From assembly GCA_965227745.1 (NCBI GenBank), contig OZ245769.1, forward strand, positions 4,774,001-4,838,000: a stretch of DNA of 64,000 nucleotides. The letters run 5' to 3'. Position numbers and translations under genes: made by a program. This document shows positions 17,779 to 25,682 of this stretch, piece by piece. The stretch's first letter is position 1. Every line of letters starts with the position of its first letter. Under the pieces are notes generated by a model. The model was given only the letters and a program-made list of their open reading frames with translations. It did no database searches and had not been told where the DNA came from. Source of the DNA: GAS368 sp965227745. Its GTDB lineage: Bacteria > Verrucomicrobiota > Verrucomicrobiia > Opitutales > Opitutaceae.

Positions 17779-17830
17779 GCGAAATTAAAAAGCTGAAAGC
17801 TGAAAATTGAGAGCTGAGAGCCCGGAGGCG
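17779..17830 (-). repeat. Intra-operon repeat, family j (AGCTGAAAGCTGAAAATTGAGAGC), urtC-urtD gap
   Basis: The plus strand reads AGCTGAAAGCTGAAAATTGA then GAGCTGAGAG. The same wording (GTTGAGAG, GAGCTGGAAGCTGAGAG) occurs at 63931-64000. Confidence 0.7.
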
Positions 17831-18961
17831 TTACGATTTCGCGGTCGCCGGGGCGGCGGGCGTGGGGGTTTCGGCCGTGGGCGGCGTGGCGGCTTTCTTC
17901 TTCAGCATGGCTTTGATGCGCGCGGGGATGCTAACGAGGCCACCGGGGAGGAAGAGGACGACGAGGATGAAGAGGCCACCGAGGATGATGAGCCAGAGAT
18001 CGGGATAGGCGCGGGTGGCCCAGCTCTTAAGGGCATTGATGGCGATGGCGCCGAGGATCGGGCCGAGGAGCGTGCCGCGTCCGCCGACCGCGACCCACAC
18101 GACCGCCTCGAGGGATTTGTCGGCCTGCATCTCGCCGGGGTTGATGATGCCGACCTGCGGCGTGTAGAGCGCGCCGCCCGCAGCAGCGATCAGCGCCGCG
18201 ACGACGAAGATGAAGAGCTTGAAGTGCGCAGTGGCGTAGCCGCTGAAGAGCACGCGGTTTTCACCGTCGCGGATCGCCTGCTGCACGAGGCCGAACTTCG
18301 TCTTGCTCAGCCAGCGGCAGAACAGATACGCGAGCAGCACGGTGAGCGCCGACGCGATGTAAAGGGCGCGAATGGTCGAAGGATCGGCGAGATTGTGGCC
18401 GAGGATAAATTTAAAATCGGTGAAGCCGTTGTTACCGCCGAGGAGCAGGTTATTGCGGAAAAACATGATCGACGCCGCATAGGTGAGCGCCTGCGTGAGG
18501 ATCGAGAAGTACACGCCCTTGATGCGGGACCGGAAGGCGAGGAACCCGAAGATGTACGCGATGATACCGGGCAGGAGGAACACCATCGTCAGCGCGAAGG
18601 GGAAGCTGGAAAACGGCTCCCAGAACGCGGGCAACCGCTCCCAGCCGAGGAACACGAGGAAGTCGGGGATCGGTTTCTTGTACTGCCCGAGATCGCCGAT
18701 CATGCGCATCAGGTACATGCCGTGCATATAGCCGCCGAGCGTGAAGAACAGCGCCTGACCGAGGGAGAGCAGGCCGGTGTAGCCCCACAGCAGGTCGACC
18801 GAGATCGCGAGCAGAGCGTAGCAGAGATACTTGCCCCACACGCCGATGGTGAAATTGCTGATCGCACCCGTGGAGTGCAAAATCGGCACGACGACGATGA
18901 GCAGGGTCGCGATGACGGCGACGGAGATGAGTTCGATCCGGCGGACTTTGGCAGTGCTCAT
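17831..18961 (-). CDS. urtC: Urea ABC transporter permease UrtC
   Basis: A 376-residue inner-membrane permease of the LivM type with about ten helices. DLLWGYTGLLSLGQALFFTLGGYMHGMYLMR is the family signature, and VWVAVGGRGTLLGPILGAIAINALKSW precedes the last helices. A Pro/Ala/Thr-rich C-terminal tail is present. It starts 3 nt after the urtB stop, which supports coupled translation, and pairs with UrtB to form the urea channel. Confidence 0.95.
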   Translation of the reverse strand: MSTAKVRRIELISVAVIATLLIVVVPILHSTGAISNFTIGVWGKYLCYALLAISVDLLWGYTGLLSLGQALFFTLGGYMHGMYLMRMIGDLGQYKKPIPDFLVFLGWERLPAFWEPFSSFPFALTMVFLLPGIIAYIFGFLAFRSRIKGVYFSILTQALTYAASIMFFRNNLLLGGNNGFTDFKFILGHNLADPSTIRALYIASALTVLLAYLFCRWLSKTKFGLVQQAIRDGENRVLFSGYATAHFKLFIFVVAALIAAAGGALYTPQVGIINPGEMQADKSLEAVVWVAVGGRGTLLGPILGAIAINALKSWATRAYPDLWLIILGGLFILVVLFLPGGLVSIPARIKAMLKKKAATPPTAETPTPAAPATAKS

Positions 18962-18964
18962 CGA

Positions 18965-20746
18965 TTAGTCCTCCAAATTGCGGCTGCGCGTGACGAACAA
19001 ACCGGCGGGTTTCCACTGCAGGAAGAGAATGATGCCGCCGAGCACGAGAATCTTACCGAAGACCGCGGCGTCCTGCGCGAGGTTCTGCAGGAAGCTACCG
19101 ATGCCCGGCACCCAGCCCATGCTCGGTGCGATGGACGGCAGATACTGCTGCAAGATTTGGTCGATGCCGCCGATGCCGAAGGCGCTGATAATCGTGCCGC
19201 CGATGCTGCCGACGCCGCCGACGACCACGACCATGAAGGAATCGATGATGTAGCTCTGGCCGAGGGCCGGGCCGACATTGGTGATCTGGCTGAGAAACGC
19301 CCCGGCGAGGCCCGCGAGGCCGCTGCCGAGGCCGAAAGTCATCATGTTGACCCGCTCGGTGCGCACGCCCATGCAGGAGGCCATCACGCGGTTTTGCATC
19401 GAGGCGCGGATGAGCAGGCCGAGGGGAGTCTTCGTCAGCACGAGCCACATGCCGAAGACGATCAAGATCGCGAAGCCGCACACGAAGACGCGATTCCAGC
19501 TAAAGATGATCTCATTGATGGTCCAGTTACCGCTCAAGTAGGTCGGGCTGGAAACCTGCACGTTATTCGAGCCAAACATGAGGCGGAAAACTTGCTGCAA
19601 GACCAGCGAGACGCCCCAGGTGGCGAGGAGGCTTTCGAGCGGGCGACGGTAGAGCCATTGGATTACCGTGCGCTCCAGCGCGATACCGACGAGCGCGGCG
19701 GAAATGAAGCTCAGCGGAATCGCCGCGATGAAGTACCATTGATACGCGGCACCGCTTAGATGCAGGCCGGGAATCGGCAGGCTCAGGCCGAAAAACGGAA
19801 TCGTGATGCCGGCCCCGAAAATATTCTGCACGAGGTATGTCGTGTACGCGCCGACGGCGATCATCTCACCGTGCGCCATATTGATCACGCGCATGAGGCC
19901 AAAGGTGATCGCGAGGCCGAGGGCCGCGACGAGCAAGATGCTGCCGAGGCTGATGCCGCGGAAAAGTGTGCCGAAAAAATCGACCGCATCGCGGTGCGCC
20001 TCGACGACCTTGATCGCATCGCGAATCGCGGTGGCGACGGCGGCAGACTTGGCCTCCTCGGCTTCCTTGAGGGCGCGCTGGAGAAAGTCGGAGGAGGCGA
20101 GGGGATGGAGCTCTTTCAACTCGGCGATGGCGGCGAGTTTGCCGGCGTCATTCGGATCGTTGAGGCCGATGAGGGCGATCGCGAGGCGGAGGGAAAGGCG
20201 TGCGTCGGGGTTCGTCTCGGTCTTGAGCGCGGCTTGGAGCGCGGGAAGTTTTTTGAGGTCCTGCGTCAGGCCGACGGCGCTGATCGCCTTGATGCGCTTC
20301 ACGGTATCGGGCGAGGCGAGATCGGCGAGGTCGACGACATTTTTCATCGCGCTGCGCAGGCCGGAGGTGTGCTCGACGGCGGTGAGATCGGCGCCGACCA
20401 CGCGAAGTGGTTTGCCGGCGGGATCGTTGAGCGAAGCGCCGGTATCGATGCGGGTGGCGAGCTGGGCGCCGGCTTCGTCTTTTTCGCCGGCGAGCTGCAC
20501 GGGGATCTTCGCGCCATCGGGCGCGGTGTAAATGAAGAGCGAGTCTTTACGCCACGCTTCGAGGAGCGGGACGATGGCGGGGTCGCCCTGGCCGATAAGG
20601 GACGTGATGAGGTCGCGCTGCTGCGCGGCGTCCTCCGTCTGGGCGGCGCGCGCGATGATCTGCCGCGGAGTATCGGCGGCGCGGAGAGCGAGGACGGTCG
20701 CGGCGAACAGGAGCGCGAGGCAGACCGTGCGAACAAAAAGATTCAT
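18965..20746 (-). CDS. urtB: Urea ABC transporter permease UrtB
   Basis: A 593-residue permease. The C-terminal 310 residues are a LivH-type membrane domain with LAITFGLMRVINMAHGEMIAVGAYTTYLVQ and VVVVGGVGSIGGTIISAFGIGG. The first roughly 280 residues form a signal peptide plus a helical, HEAT-like periplasmic extension (DAAQQRDLITSLIGQGDPAIVPLLEAW...), a form typical of many UrtB proteins and absent from amino-acid permeases. This supports urea rather than branched-chain amino acids as substrate. It follows urtA after an attenuator-like hairpin. Confidence 0.95.
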   Translation of the reverse strand: MNLFVRTVCLALLFAATVLALRAADTPRQIIARAAQTEDAAQQRDLITSLIGQGDPAIVPLLEAWRKDSLFIYTAPDGAKIPVQLAGEKDEAGAQLATRIDTGASLNDPAGKPLRVVGADLTAVEHTSGLRSAMKNVVDLADLASPDTVKRIKAISAVGLTQDLKKLPALQAALKTETNPDARLSLRLAIALIGLNDPNDAGKLAAIAELKELHPLASSDFLQRALKEAEEAKSAAVATAIRDAIKVVEAHRDAVDFFGTLFRGISLGSILLVAALGLAITFGLMRVINMAHGEMIAVGAYTTYLVQNIFGAGITIPFFGLSLPIPGLHLSGAAYQWYFIAAIPLSFISAALVGIALERTVIQWLYRRPLESLLATWGVSLVLQQVFRLMFGSNNVQVSSPTYLSGNWTINEIIFSWNRVFVCGFAILIVFGMWLVLTKTPLGLLIRASMQNRVMASCMGVRTERVNMMTFGLGSGLAGLAGAFLSQITNVGPALGQSYIIDSFMVVVVGGVGSIGGTIISAFGIGGIDQILQQYLPSIAPSMGWVPGIGSFLQNLAQDAAVFGKILVLGGIILFLQWKPAGLFVTRSRNLED

Positions 20747-20783
20747 CGTTAAGGGGCGACTCAGTGATTGCTAAAGGCGTGCC

Positions 20784-20820
20784 AAAAGAAAGGGGCGGGC
20801 GCTCAAACTGCGCCCGCCCC
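20784..20820 (-). terminator. Terminator or attenuator between urtA and urtB
   Basis: An 11-bp perfect stem GGGGCGGGCGC/GCGCCCGCCCC with a 7-nt loop is followed on the minus strand by TTTCTTTT. Being inside the operon, it should make urtA mRNA more abundant than the permease and ATPase message, as is common after binding-protein genes. Confidence 0.8.
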
Positions 20821-20865
20821 GGAAGCTATCTTTGGTAGGAATATCCGGCCCGAGGCGGCGCCAGA

Positions 20866-22128
20866 TTATTTGAACTTACCCTTGAGCCAGGGCTCGCCGT
20901 AGACGTTGTCGAACTTGCTCAGGATCTTGAACTGGCCGTCGGCCTTGGTCTCACCGATGAAGACGTTCTTGGTGAGGTGCATGTTCTTCTGCGTGGTGAC
21001 CTTGCCACCGGGACCTTCGAACGAGATGCCGGACTGCCAGGCAGCGCGGACCTTATCGACATCGAACGAGCCGGCCTTTTCGACGGCGGCTTTCCAGAGG
21101 TAAACGCCGACGTAGGAGAGGACCATCGGGGAGCAGGTGACGCGGCCTTCTTTGACGATGCCGGGGACGGTGCTCTTCTTCAGCCAGGCTTGGAAGTCGG
21201 CGACGAACTTCTTGTTGGCGGGCGAGTTGATGGACTGGAAGTAGGTCCAGCAGCCGAGCTGACCGACGAGCTTGTCGGCGGGGAGACCGCGGAATTCATC
21301 CTCGGAGATCGAGAAGGAGACGACCGGGCAGGTCTCGGCGGTGAGGCCGGAGGCGGCGTATTCCTTGAAGAAAGGAACATTGGTGTCGCCGTTGAGGGTC
21401 GAGATCACGCACGCATTGCCGGAGGCGGCGAACTGCTTGATCTCGGCGACGATCTGCTGGTAGTCGGTGTGGCCGAAGGGAGTGTACTTGCCCGCGGAGA
21501 TGATCTTGCCGGCGCCGTCCTTGCGGAAGCCGCCGCCGATGTTCTCGAGCTTCACGCCCTTGGAGAGGAGGTACTCGAGGAGGACGAGGTTCGTGGTCTG
21601 CGGATAGACGTAGTCGGAACCGAGGAGGTAGAACTTCTTTTTGCCTTCCTTGAGGTAGTAGTCGACGGCAGGGGTGGCCTGCTGGTTAACGGCCTCGGCG
21701 GTGTAGCACACGTTCTTGGACTCTTCTTCGCCCTCGTATTGCACGGGGTAGAAGAGGAGGCCGTTGTTCTTCTCGTAAACGGGAAGGACGGATTTGCGCG
21801 AGACGGAGGTCCAGCAGCCGAAGGTCACGGCGACTTTGTCCTGCTCGAGGAGCTGCTTGGCCTTTTCGGCGAAGAGCGGCCAGTTGGAAGCGCCGTCGAC
21901 GACGACGGGCTCAATCTTCTTACCGAGCACGCCGCCCTTGGCGTTGATCTCGTCGAAGGTGAAGAGCAGGATGTCGCGCAGCGAGGTTTCGCTGATCGCC
22001 ATCGTGCCGCTGAGGGAGTGGAGGACGCCGACTTTGACGGTGCCCGAATCGGCGGCGCGAGCCGTGCCGACCGAAGCGGCGAGGGCGAGAGCGCCGACGC
22101 CGAGCAGTTTCGTGAGTTTAGTGATCAT
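20866..22128 (-). CDS. urtA: Urea ABC transporter substrate-binding protein UrtA
   Basis: A 420-residue periplasmic binding protein. A signal peptide (MITKLTKLLGVGALALAASVGTARAA) is followed by VKVGVLHSLSGTMAISETSLRDILLFTFDEINAKGGVLGKKIEPVVVDGASNWPLFAEKA, which is diagnostic of UrtA. LFYPVQYEGEEESKNVCYTAEAVNQQ is also typical. The ATG at 22128 is preferred because it begins the signal peptide. It delivers urea to UrtBCDE. A GGCA-N6-CTGC promoter-like site lies 44 nt upstream, and the hairpin at 20784 lies downstream. Confidence 0.97.
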   Translation of the reverse strand: MITKLTKLLGVGALALAASVGTARAADSGTVKVGVLHSLSGTMAISETSLRDILLFTFDEINAKGGVLGKKIEPVVVDGASNWPLFAEKAKQLLEQDKVAVTFGCWTSVSRKSVLPVYEKNNGLLFYPVQYEGEEESKNVCYTAEAVNQQATPAVDYYLKEGKKKFYLLGSDYVYPQTTNLVLLEYLLSKGVKLENIGGGFRKDGAGKIISAGKYTPFGHTDYQQIVAEIKQFAASGNACVISTLNGDTNVPFFKEYAASGLTAETCPVVSFSISEDEFRGLPADKLVGQLGCWTYFQSINSPANKKFVADFQAWLKKSTVPGIVKEGRVTCSPMVLSYVGVYLWKAAVEKAGSFDVDKVRAAWQSGISFEGPGGKVTTQKNMHLTKNVFIGETKADGQFKILSKFDNVYGEPWLKGKFK

Positions 22129-22170
22129 GGTGACTGGAGTGTGTGGTGCGGGGCCGTGACACGGAGGCAA

Positions 22171-22187
22171 AGCAGTGGCTGTGCCGC
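22171..22187 (-). promoter_or_regulatory. Possible sigma-54 promoter of urtA
   Basis: On the minus strand the site reads GCGGCACAGCCACTGCT. The GG and GC pairs are 10 nt apart as in -24/-12 promoters, and the -24 part GGCAC matches consensus. Predicted start of transcription is near 22159, giving a leader of about 31 nt. GC-rich DNA produces such matches by chance, so support comes mainly from the three similar sites at 23364, 46505 and 46561. Confidence 0.4.
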
Positions 22188-22249
22188 CGCGAAAGCGGCG
22201 AAAACGGAGAAAGAAAACGGGGTGAAGGGGAGCGCCGCGCTAAGCGTGG

Positions 22250-22290
22250 CGCAAAAAACGGTGGTCGCGAAAATCGCGCGACCACCGTGC
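22250..22290 (-). terminator. Rho-independent terminator of the porin gene
   Basis: An 11-bp stem CGGTGGTCGCG/CGCGACCACCG (arms 22259-22269 and 22277-22287) is followed on the minus strand by six T. It separates the porin transcript from urtA. Confidence 0.9.
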
Positions 22291-22328
22291 GAAAACAGAA
22301 CAACGCGACGGTGGCGCCGCGGGCGGGC

Positions 22329-23300
22329 TTAGAACTTGAAGACCGTCTGCACCGCGAAGAACGTGGCGGTGTCGGCGGCGTACTTGCTGTAGTCGTAGTA
22401 CGAGAGCTCGCCGCGGACCGAGAAGTTATCGTTGATCTTGTAGGTCGGGCTGACGGTGTACTTGATAAACGACGAGCTGCTCTTGAGCTTTTCGCCGGAG
22501 AGGCGGAAGGCCGCGGACCAGTTCTTGTCGACCGTGTAATTGAGGAACGTGAGCCAGTTGTAGCCCTTGTCGCCCGTGCCGCCGTCCTTGGTGACGAATT
22601 CGGCGGCGACGGTGATTTCCTTGGTCACATTGTAGCTGGCCCAGAAATCGAGGGTGAGGATCTCGTGGTTCTTGTGAACGACGTTGCCCTTGGTGTCGTA
22701 GGCGAAGCCGGCCCAAAAGGTGAACTCAGGGATGGCCTTGTAGGTGAAGTAACCCTCGAAGCCCGCATTGTGCTTCAGCTCGCCATCGCCCTTGAGGTAG
22801 TTGGGGCCGGAGTAAACGGAATCGAGGAGACCGAGGCCGAAGCCGATGTCCTTGTCGGAGTAATCGAGCTTCACGCCGGAGTGGTAGCCGGGAATCGGCC
22901 CGAGGAAATCGCCGTTGGCGTACGAGACCTGGGACATGTTCGGAATGTCGAACGCCTCGTAGCCGAGCCAGCTCAGGAATTTGCCGGCCGTGATCGTGGA
23001 ACCGCCGCCGACATCGACCGTGGCGTACGCATCGAGGAGGGTCACGTCGCTCGGGGCGCCGGGCTGGTAGTAGAGGCTGACCACGCCGGTAACCGGCTTG
23101 AAGGTGCCGGTGAAGAGGGCCTTCGCGGCGTCGAGGTCGAACTTATCGGTATCAACGCCGGGATCGACGTTGGTATTGCGATAAGAGCCGACGGCGTAGC
23201 CGCCGACGGAGAGCGTATCGTTGACCTTAACATCGGCGTAGGCCGACAGGGAGGAGGCGAGCGCTAGGGTCGCCGCCGCGAGTTTGAGACGAGTGTTCAT
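22329..23300 (-). CDS. Outer-membrane beta-barrel porin-like protein
   Basis: A 323-residue exported protein with signal peptide MNTRLKLAAATLALASSLSAYA and a long run of amphipathic beta-strands ending in the terminal phenylalanine (FFAVQTVFKF). Strand words such as GYNWLTFLNYTVDKNWSAAFRLSGEK and FSVRGELSYYDYS fit a barrel of about 14-16 strands. I do not recognise a specific family beyond putative beta-barrel porins. It lies directly upstream of urtA on the same strand and has its own sigma-54-like site, so it may provide outer-membrane passage for urea or other small nitrogen compounds; that is inference. Confidence 0.8.
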   Translation of the reverse strand: MNTRLKLAAATLALASSLSAYADVKVNDTLSVGGYAVGSYRNTNVDPGVDTDKFDLDAAKALFTGTFKPVTGVVSLYYQPGAPSDVTLLDAYATVDVGGGSTITAGKFLSWLGYEAFDIPNMSQVSYANGDFLGPIPGYHSGVKLDYSDKDIGFGLGLLDSVYSGPNYLKGDGELKHNAGFEGYFTYKAIPEFTFWAGFAYDTKGNVVHKNHEILTLDFWASYNVTKEITVAAEFVTKDGGTGDKGYNWLTFLNYTVDKNWSAAFRLSGEKLKSSSSFIKYTVSPTYKINDNFSVRGELSYYDYSKYAADTATFFAVQTVFKF

Positions 23301-23363
23301 TGGCAGTTGCTGGGTTTGGCTGGTGTGTGCAATCAGGGTTCCCCCCGATTTACCGAACTCCTG

Positions 23364-23380
23364 AGCAGCATCTTTGCCAA
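23364..23380 (-). promoter_or_regulatory. Possible sigma-54 promoter of the porin gene
   Basis: The minus strand reads TTGGCAAAGATGCTGCT, matching TTGGCACG-N4-TTGCT at 14 of 17 positions or unconstrained positions, with GG-N10-GC spacing. Transcription would start near 23353, about 53 nt before the ATG. It lies in comparatively A/T-rich intergenic DNA, making a chance match less likely than at urtA. Confidence 0.5.
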
Positions 23381-23590
23381 TGAATGAATTACGTCATTTT
23401 CTATGACATAGAACCGGTTTTGGCTCGTTATATAATTTGCAAATAGGGAATTATCCTTTTGCCCGGCAGCAAGTTATAAATTGAGACATATGCCATAAAA
23501 ACAGCTGGAACAAACCAAGCTGCATATGCTCTACTGTCAGCGATTGCTTTCATCGGCAGTCACTGACCTAGAAACCAAACCTACATCACC

Positions 23591-24382
23591 ATGACCAAAA
23601 AACTCCTCATTGCTCTCCTCGGCCTCGCTGCCGCCGGAGTTGTCAACGTTCAGGCCCAGGCGACCGCGCCTGCCGCCGCCGCTCCGGCCTACACCGTGAC
23701 GGCCACCGCCACGGCGGTCTCGCAGTACATGTTCCGCGGCCAGCGCCTCGGTGGCGCCTCCTGGCAGCCCGCCGTCGAAGTCGCCGCTGGCGACCTCACT
23801 GTCGGCCTCTGGTCGAACTTCCCCTTCCACGCTAAGGTGGCGGACTCGTCCGATCCGGAGTTCGATCTCTACGGCTCCTACACGTTCAACGTCAGCAAAG
23901 AGCTGAGCGTGGTGCCGGGCTTCACCTTCTATGATTACCCGAAGGCCCCCACGAACGCCGGTTACTACCGTTCCACGTTCGAGCCCAGCATCGCGGTCAA
24001 CTACACGTTCGCCGATGTGAAGTTCACGCCGAAGATCTACTATAACGTCGTCCTCGACGGCCCGACCTACGAGCTGAATGCCGCCTACGCTTACCCGCTC
24101 AAGGATCTCGGCACCGAGCTCGATTTCACCGGCCAGATCGGTACCTTCATCCAGCGCGATGTCGCCAAGGATTCCAACCCTGCGGTCAAGTCCTACGGCA
24201 ACTACTGGCTGCTCGGCGTCTCCATGCCGTTCCAGATCACCACGAAGTCCAAGCTCACGGTCGGCTTTGCCTACACCGAGAGCCGCGATGACTGGATCAA
24301 GGCCGGCAACACCGCCAAGTTCGTGAATCCCCTCGCCGTCGATCGCGGCGTGGTGACCGTGAGCTACAGCTATAGCTTCTAA
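23591..24382 (+). CDS. TorF family putative porin (Gcw_chp)
   Basis: A 263-residue outer-membrane beta-barrel protein. A signal peptide (MTKKLLIALLGLAAAGVVNVQAQ) is followed by VTATATAVSQYMFRGQRLGGASWQPAVEVAAGDL, matching the conserved S-x-Y-x-F-R-G start of the Gcw_chp/TorF family. The chain ends VTVSYSYSF with terminal Phe. Members of this family often sit near transport or nitrogen genes, but the solute is unknown. It is divergent from the urea operon porin and closed by the terminator at 24473-24507. Confidence 0.85.
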   Translation: MTKKLLIALLGLAAAGVVNVQAQATAPAAAAPAYTVTATATAVSQYMFRGQRLGGASWQPAVEVAAGDLTVGLWSNFPFHAKVADSSDPEFDLYGSYTFNVSKELSVVPGFTFYDYPKAPTNAGYYRSTFEPSIAVNYTFADVKFTPKIYYNVVLDGPTYELNAAYAYPLKDLGTELDFTGQIGTFIQRDVAKDSNPAVKSYGNYWLLGVSMPFQITTKSKLTVGFAYTESRDDWIKAGNTAKFVNPLAVDRGVVTVSYSYSF

Positions 24383-24472
24383 GCCGTTGGGGAATACCTG
24401 GCTTCAACGCTGAAAACGCGCGAGAATCCCGGAAATAACCGTTAAATCGGTTACAATTCCCTGACATCACAG

Positions 24473-24507
24473 CAGCCCGGGCGGAAACGCTCGGGCTGTT
24501 TTCGTTT
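24473..24507 (+). terminator. Rho-independent terminator
   Basis: An 11-bp stem CAGCCCGGGCG/CGCTCGGGCTG (one G-T pair) with a GAAA loop is followed by TTTTCGTTT. Confidence 0.9.
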
Positions 24508-24556
24508 GTGATTTGACCCACCCGCTTGAGCGGATGCAGTGGTACCCTCTACTATC

Positions 24557-25582
24557 ATGAAAGTCGGCATCGTCGGTGCGTCCGGTTACTCCGGCGAAGT
24601 TCTCGTCAAGCTCCTCCTCGGCCATCCGCAGGTCACCCTCGCGGCGGTCACTTCCCGCACGCACGCGGGCAAGCTCCTCTCCACGGTCATCCCATCGGTG
24701 CGCGGCGCCGACCGCGGCCTGAAGTTCGTCGACTCCGATCCCGCCGCGCTCGCGAACAGCGACGTCGATCTCTTCTTCCTCGCGCTCCCGCACGGCGCCG
24801 CCGCGAAATACGCGGAGGCCCTCGTCGCCGGCGGCAAGCGCGTCATCGATCTCAGCGCCGATTTCCGCATCGCCGACCTCGCCACTTACCAAAAGTATTA
24901 CGGCGAACACCACGCGCCCGCCCTCTTGCCCTCCGCGCGCTACGTCCTCCCCGAACTCACCGCGCCCGCGTGGAAAACCGAGGTCAAACTCGTCGCCGCA
25001 CCCGGCTGTTACCCGACGAGTATTCTCGTCCCGCTCGTCCCGTTGCTCAAAGCCGGCCTCGTCACGCGCGAGCACATCGTGGTCAACTCCTTCAGCGGCG
25101 TCAGCGGCGCCGGCAAGAAAGTCGAGGAAGCTTATCTCTACTGCGAACGCGCCGAGAGCGCCAAGGCCTACGGCCTCGTCAAGCACCGCCACCTCGCCGA
25201 GGTCGAGGAGCAACTCGCCCTCCACACCGGCGCGCCGACCATCATCCAATTCAACCCGCACCTCGCGCCGATGCGCCGCGGCATCGCGACGACGATCACC
25301 GTCCCCGCCACACCGGGCGGCACCATCGAGCAAGTCTACGCCGCCTGGAAAATCGCCTACGCCCACACGCCGTTCGTGCAAGTCCTCCCCACCGGCGAGA
25401 CGCCCGACACCGCGTTCACCGTCGGCACCAACCGCATCGACATCTCCGCCGTCCACGATCCGCGCACCGGCAATTTCATCCTCACCTCCGCCGAAGACAA
25501 CCTCGTGAAAGGCGCGAGCGGCCAAGCCGTGCAGATCATGAACCTGTGGTGCGGCTTTGAAGAGACGGCGGGGTTGATTTGA
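24557..25582 (+). CDS. argC: N-acetyl-gamma-glutamyl-phosphate reductase
   Basis: A 341-residue NADPH-dependent reductase for the third step of arginine synthesis. The Rossmann start MKVGIVGASGYSGEVLVKLLLGHP, LFFLALPHGAAAKYA and the catalytic cysteine in APGCYPTSILVPL are all present, as is VNSFSGVSGAGKK. The ATG at 24557 fits the family start; an upstream GTG is rejected. argJ is convergent downstream, and a REPIN lies between the two. Confidence 0.97.
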   Translation: MKVGIVGASGYSGEVLVKLLLGHPQVTLAAVTSRTHAGKLLSTVIPSVRGADRGLKFVDSDPAALANSDVDLFFLALPHGAAAKYAEALVAGGKRVIDLSADFRIADLATYQKYYGEHHAPALLPSARYVLPELTAPAWKTEVKLVAAPGCYPTSILVPLVPLLKAGLVTREHIVVNSFSGVSGAGKKVEEAYLYCERAESAKAYGLVKHRHLAEVEEQLALHTGAPTIIQFNPHLAPMRRGIATTITVPATPGGTIEQVYAAWKIAYAHTPFVQVLPTGETPDTAFTVGTNRIDISAVHDPRTGNFILTSAEDNLVKGASGQAVQIMNLWCGFEETAGLI

Positions 25583-25603
25583 TCGAACGCGAGATCGGAA
25601 ACT

Positions 25604-25669
25604 GTGGGAGGGGCTTTACGCCCCGACTCAGCTCCTCCGCAAACCGTCGGGGCGTAAAGCCCCTCCCAC
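25604..25669. repeat. REPIN-like inverted pair, family b (GTGGGAGGGGC), copy 1
   Basis: Perfect 24-bp inverted arms (25604-25627 and 25646-25669) with an 18-nt loop. Each arm contains GGGGCTTTACGCCCC, itself a hairpin. Copies at 30444 and 43718 carry paired base changes in the stem. It lies between convergent argC and argJ. Confidence 0.9.
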
Positions 25670-25682
25670 AGCTCACGCAGCG

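Noticed and set aside
17807..20752. Two long plus-strand open frames opposite urtC and urtB
   Set aside because: Glu/Asp/Arg/His-rich shadows of transmembrane genes; no family character.
23431..23436. TATAAT, a perfect -10 box in the porin/TorF gap
   Set aside because: No acceptable -35 element at 16-18 bp on the plus strand; kept only as a weak possibility for the TorF gene.
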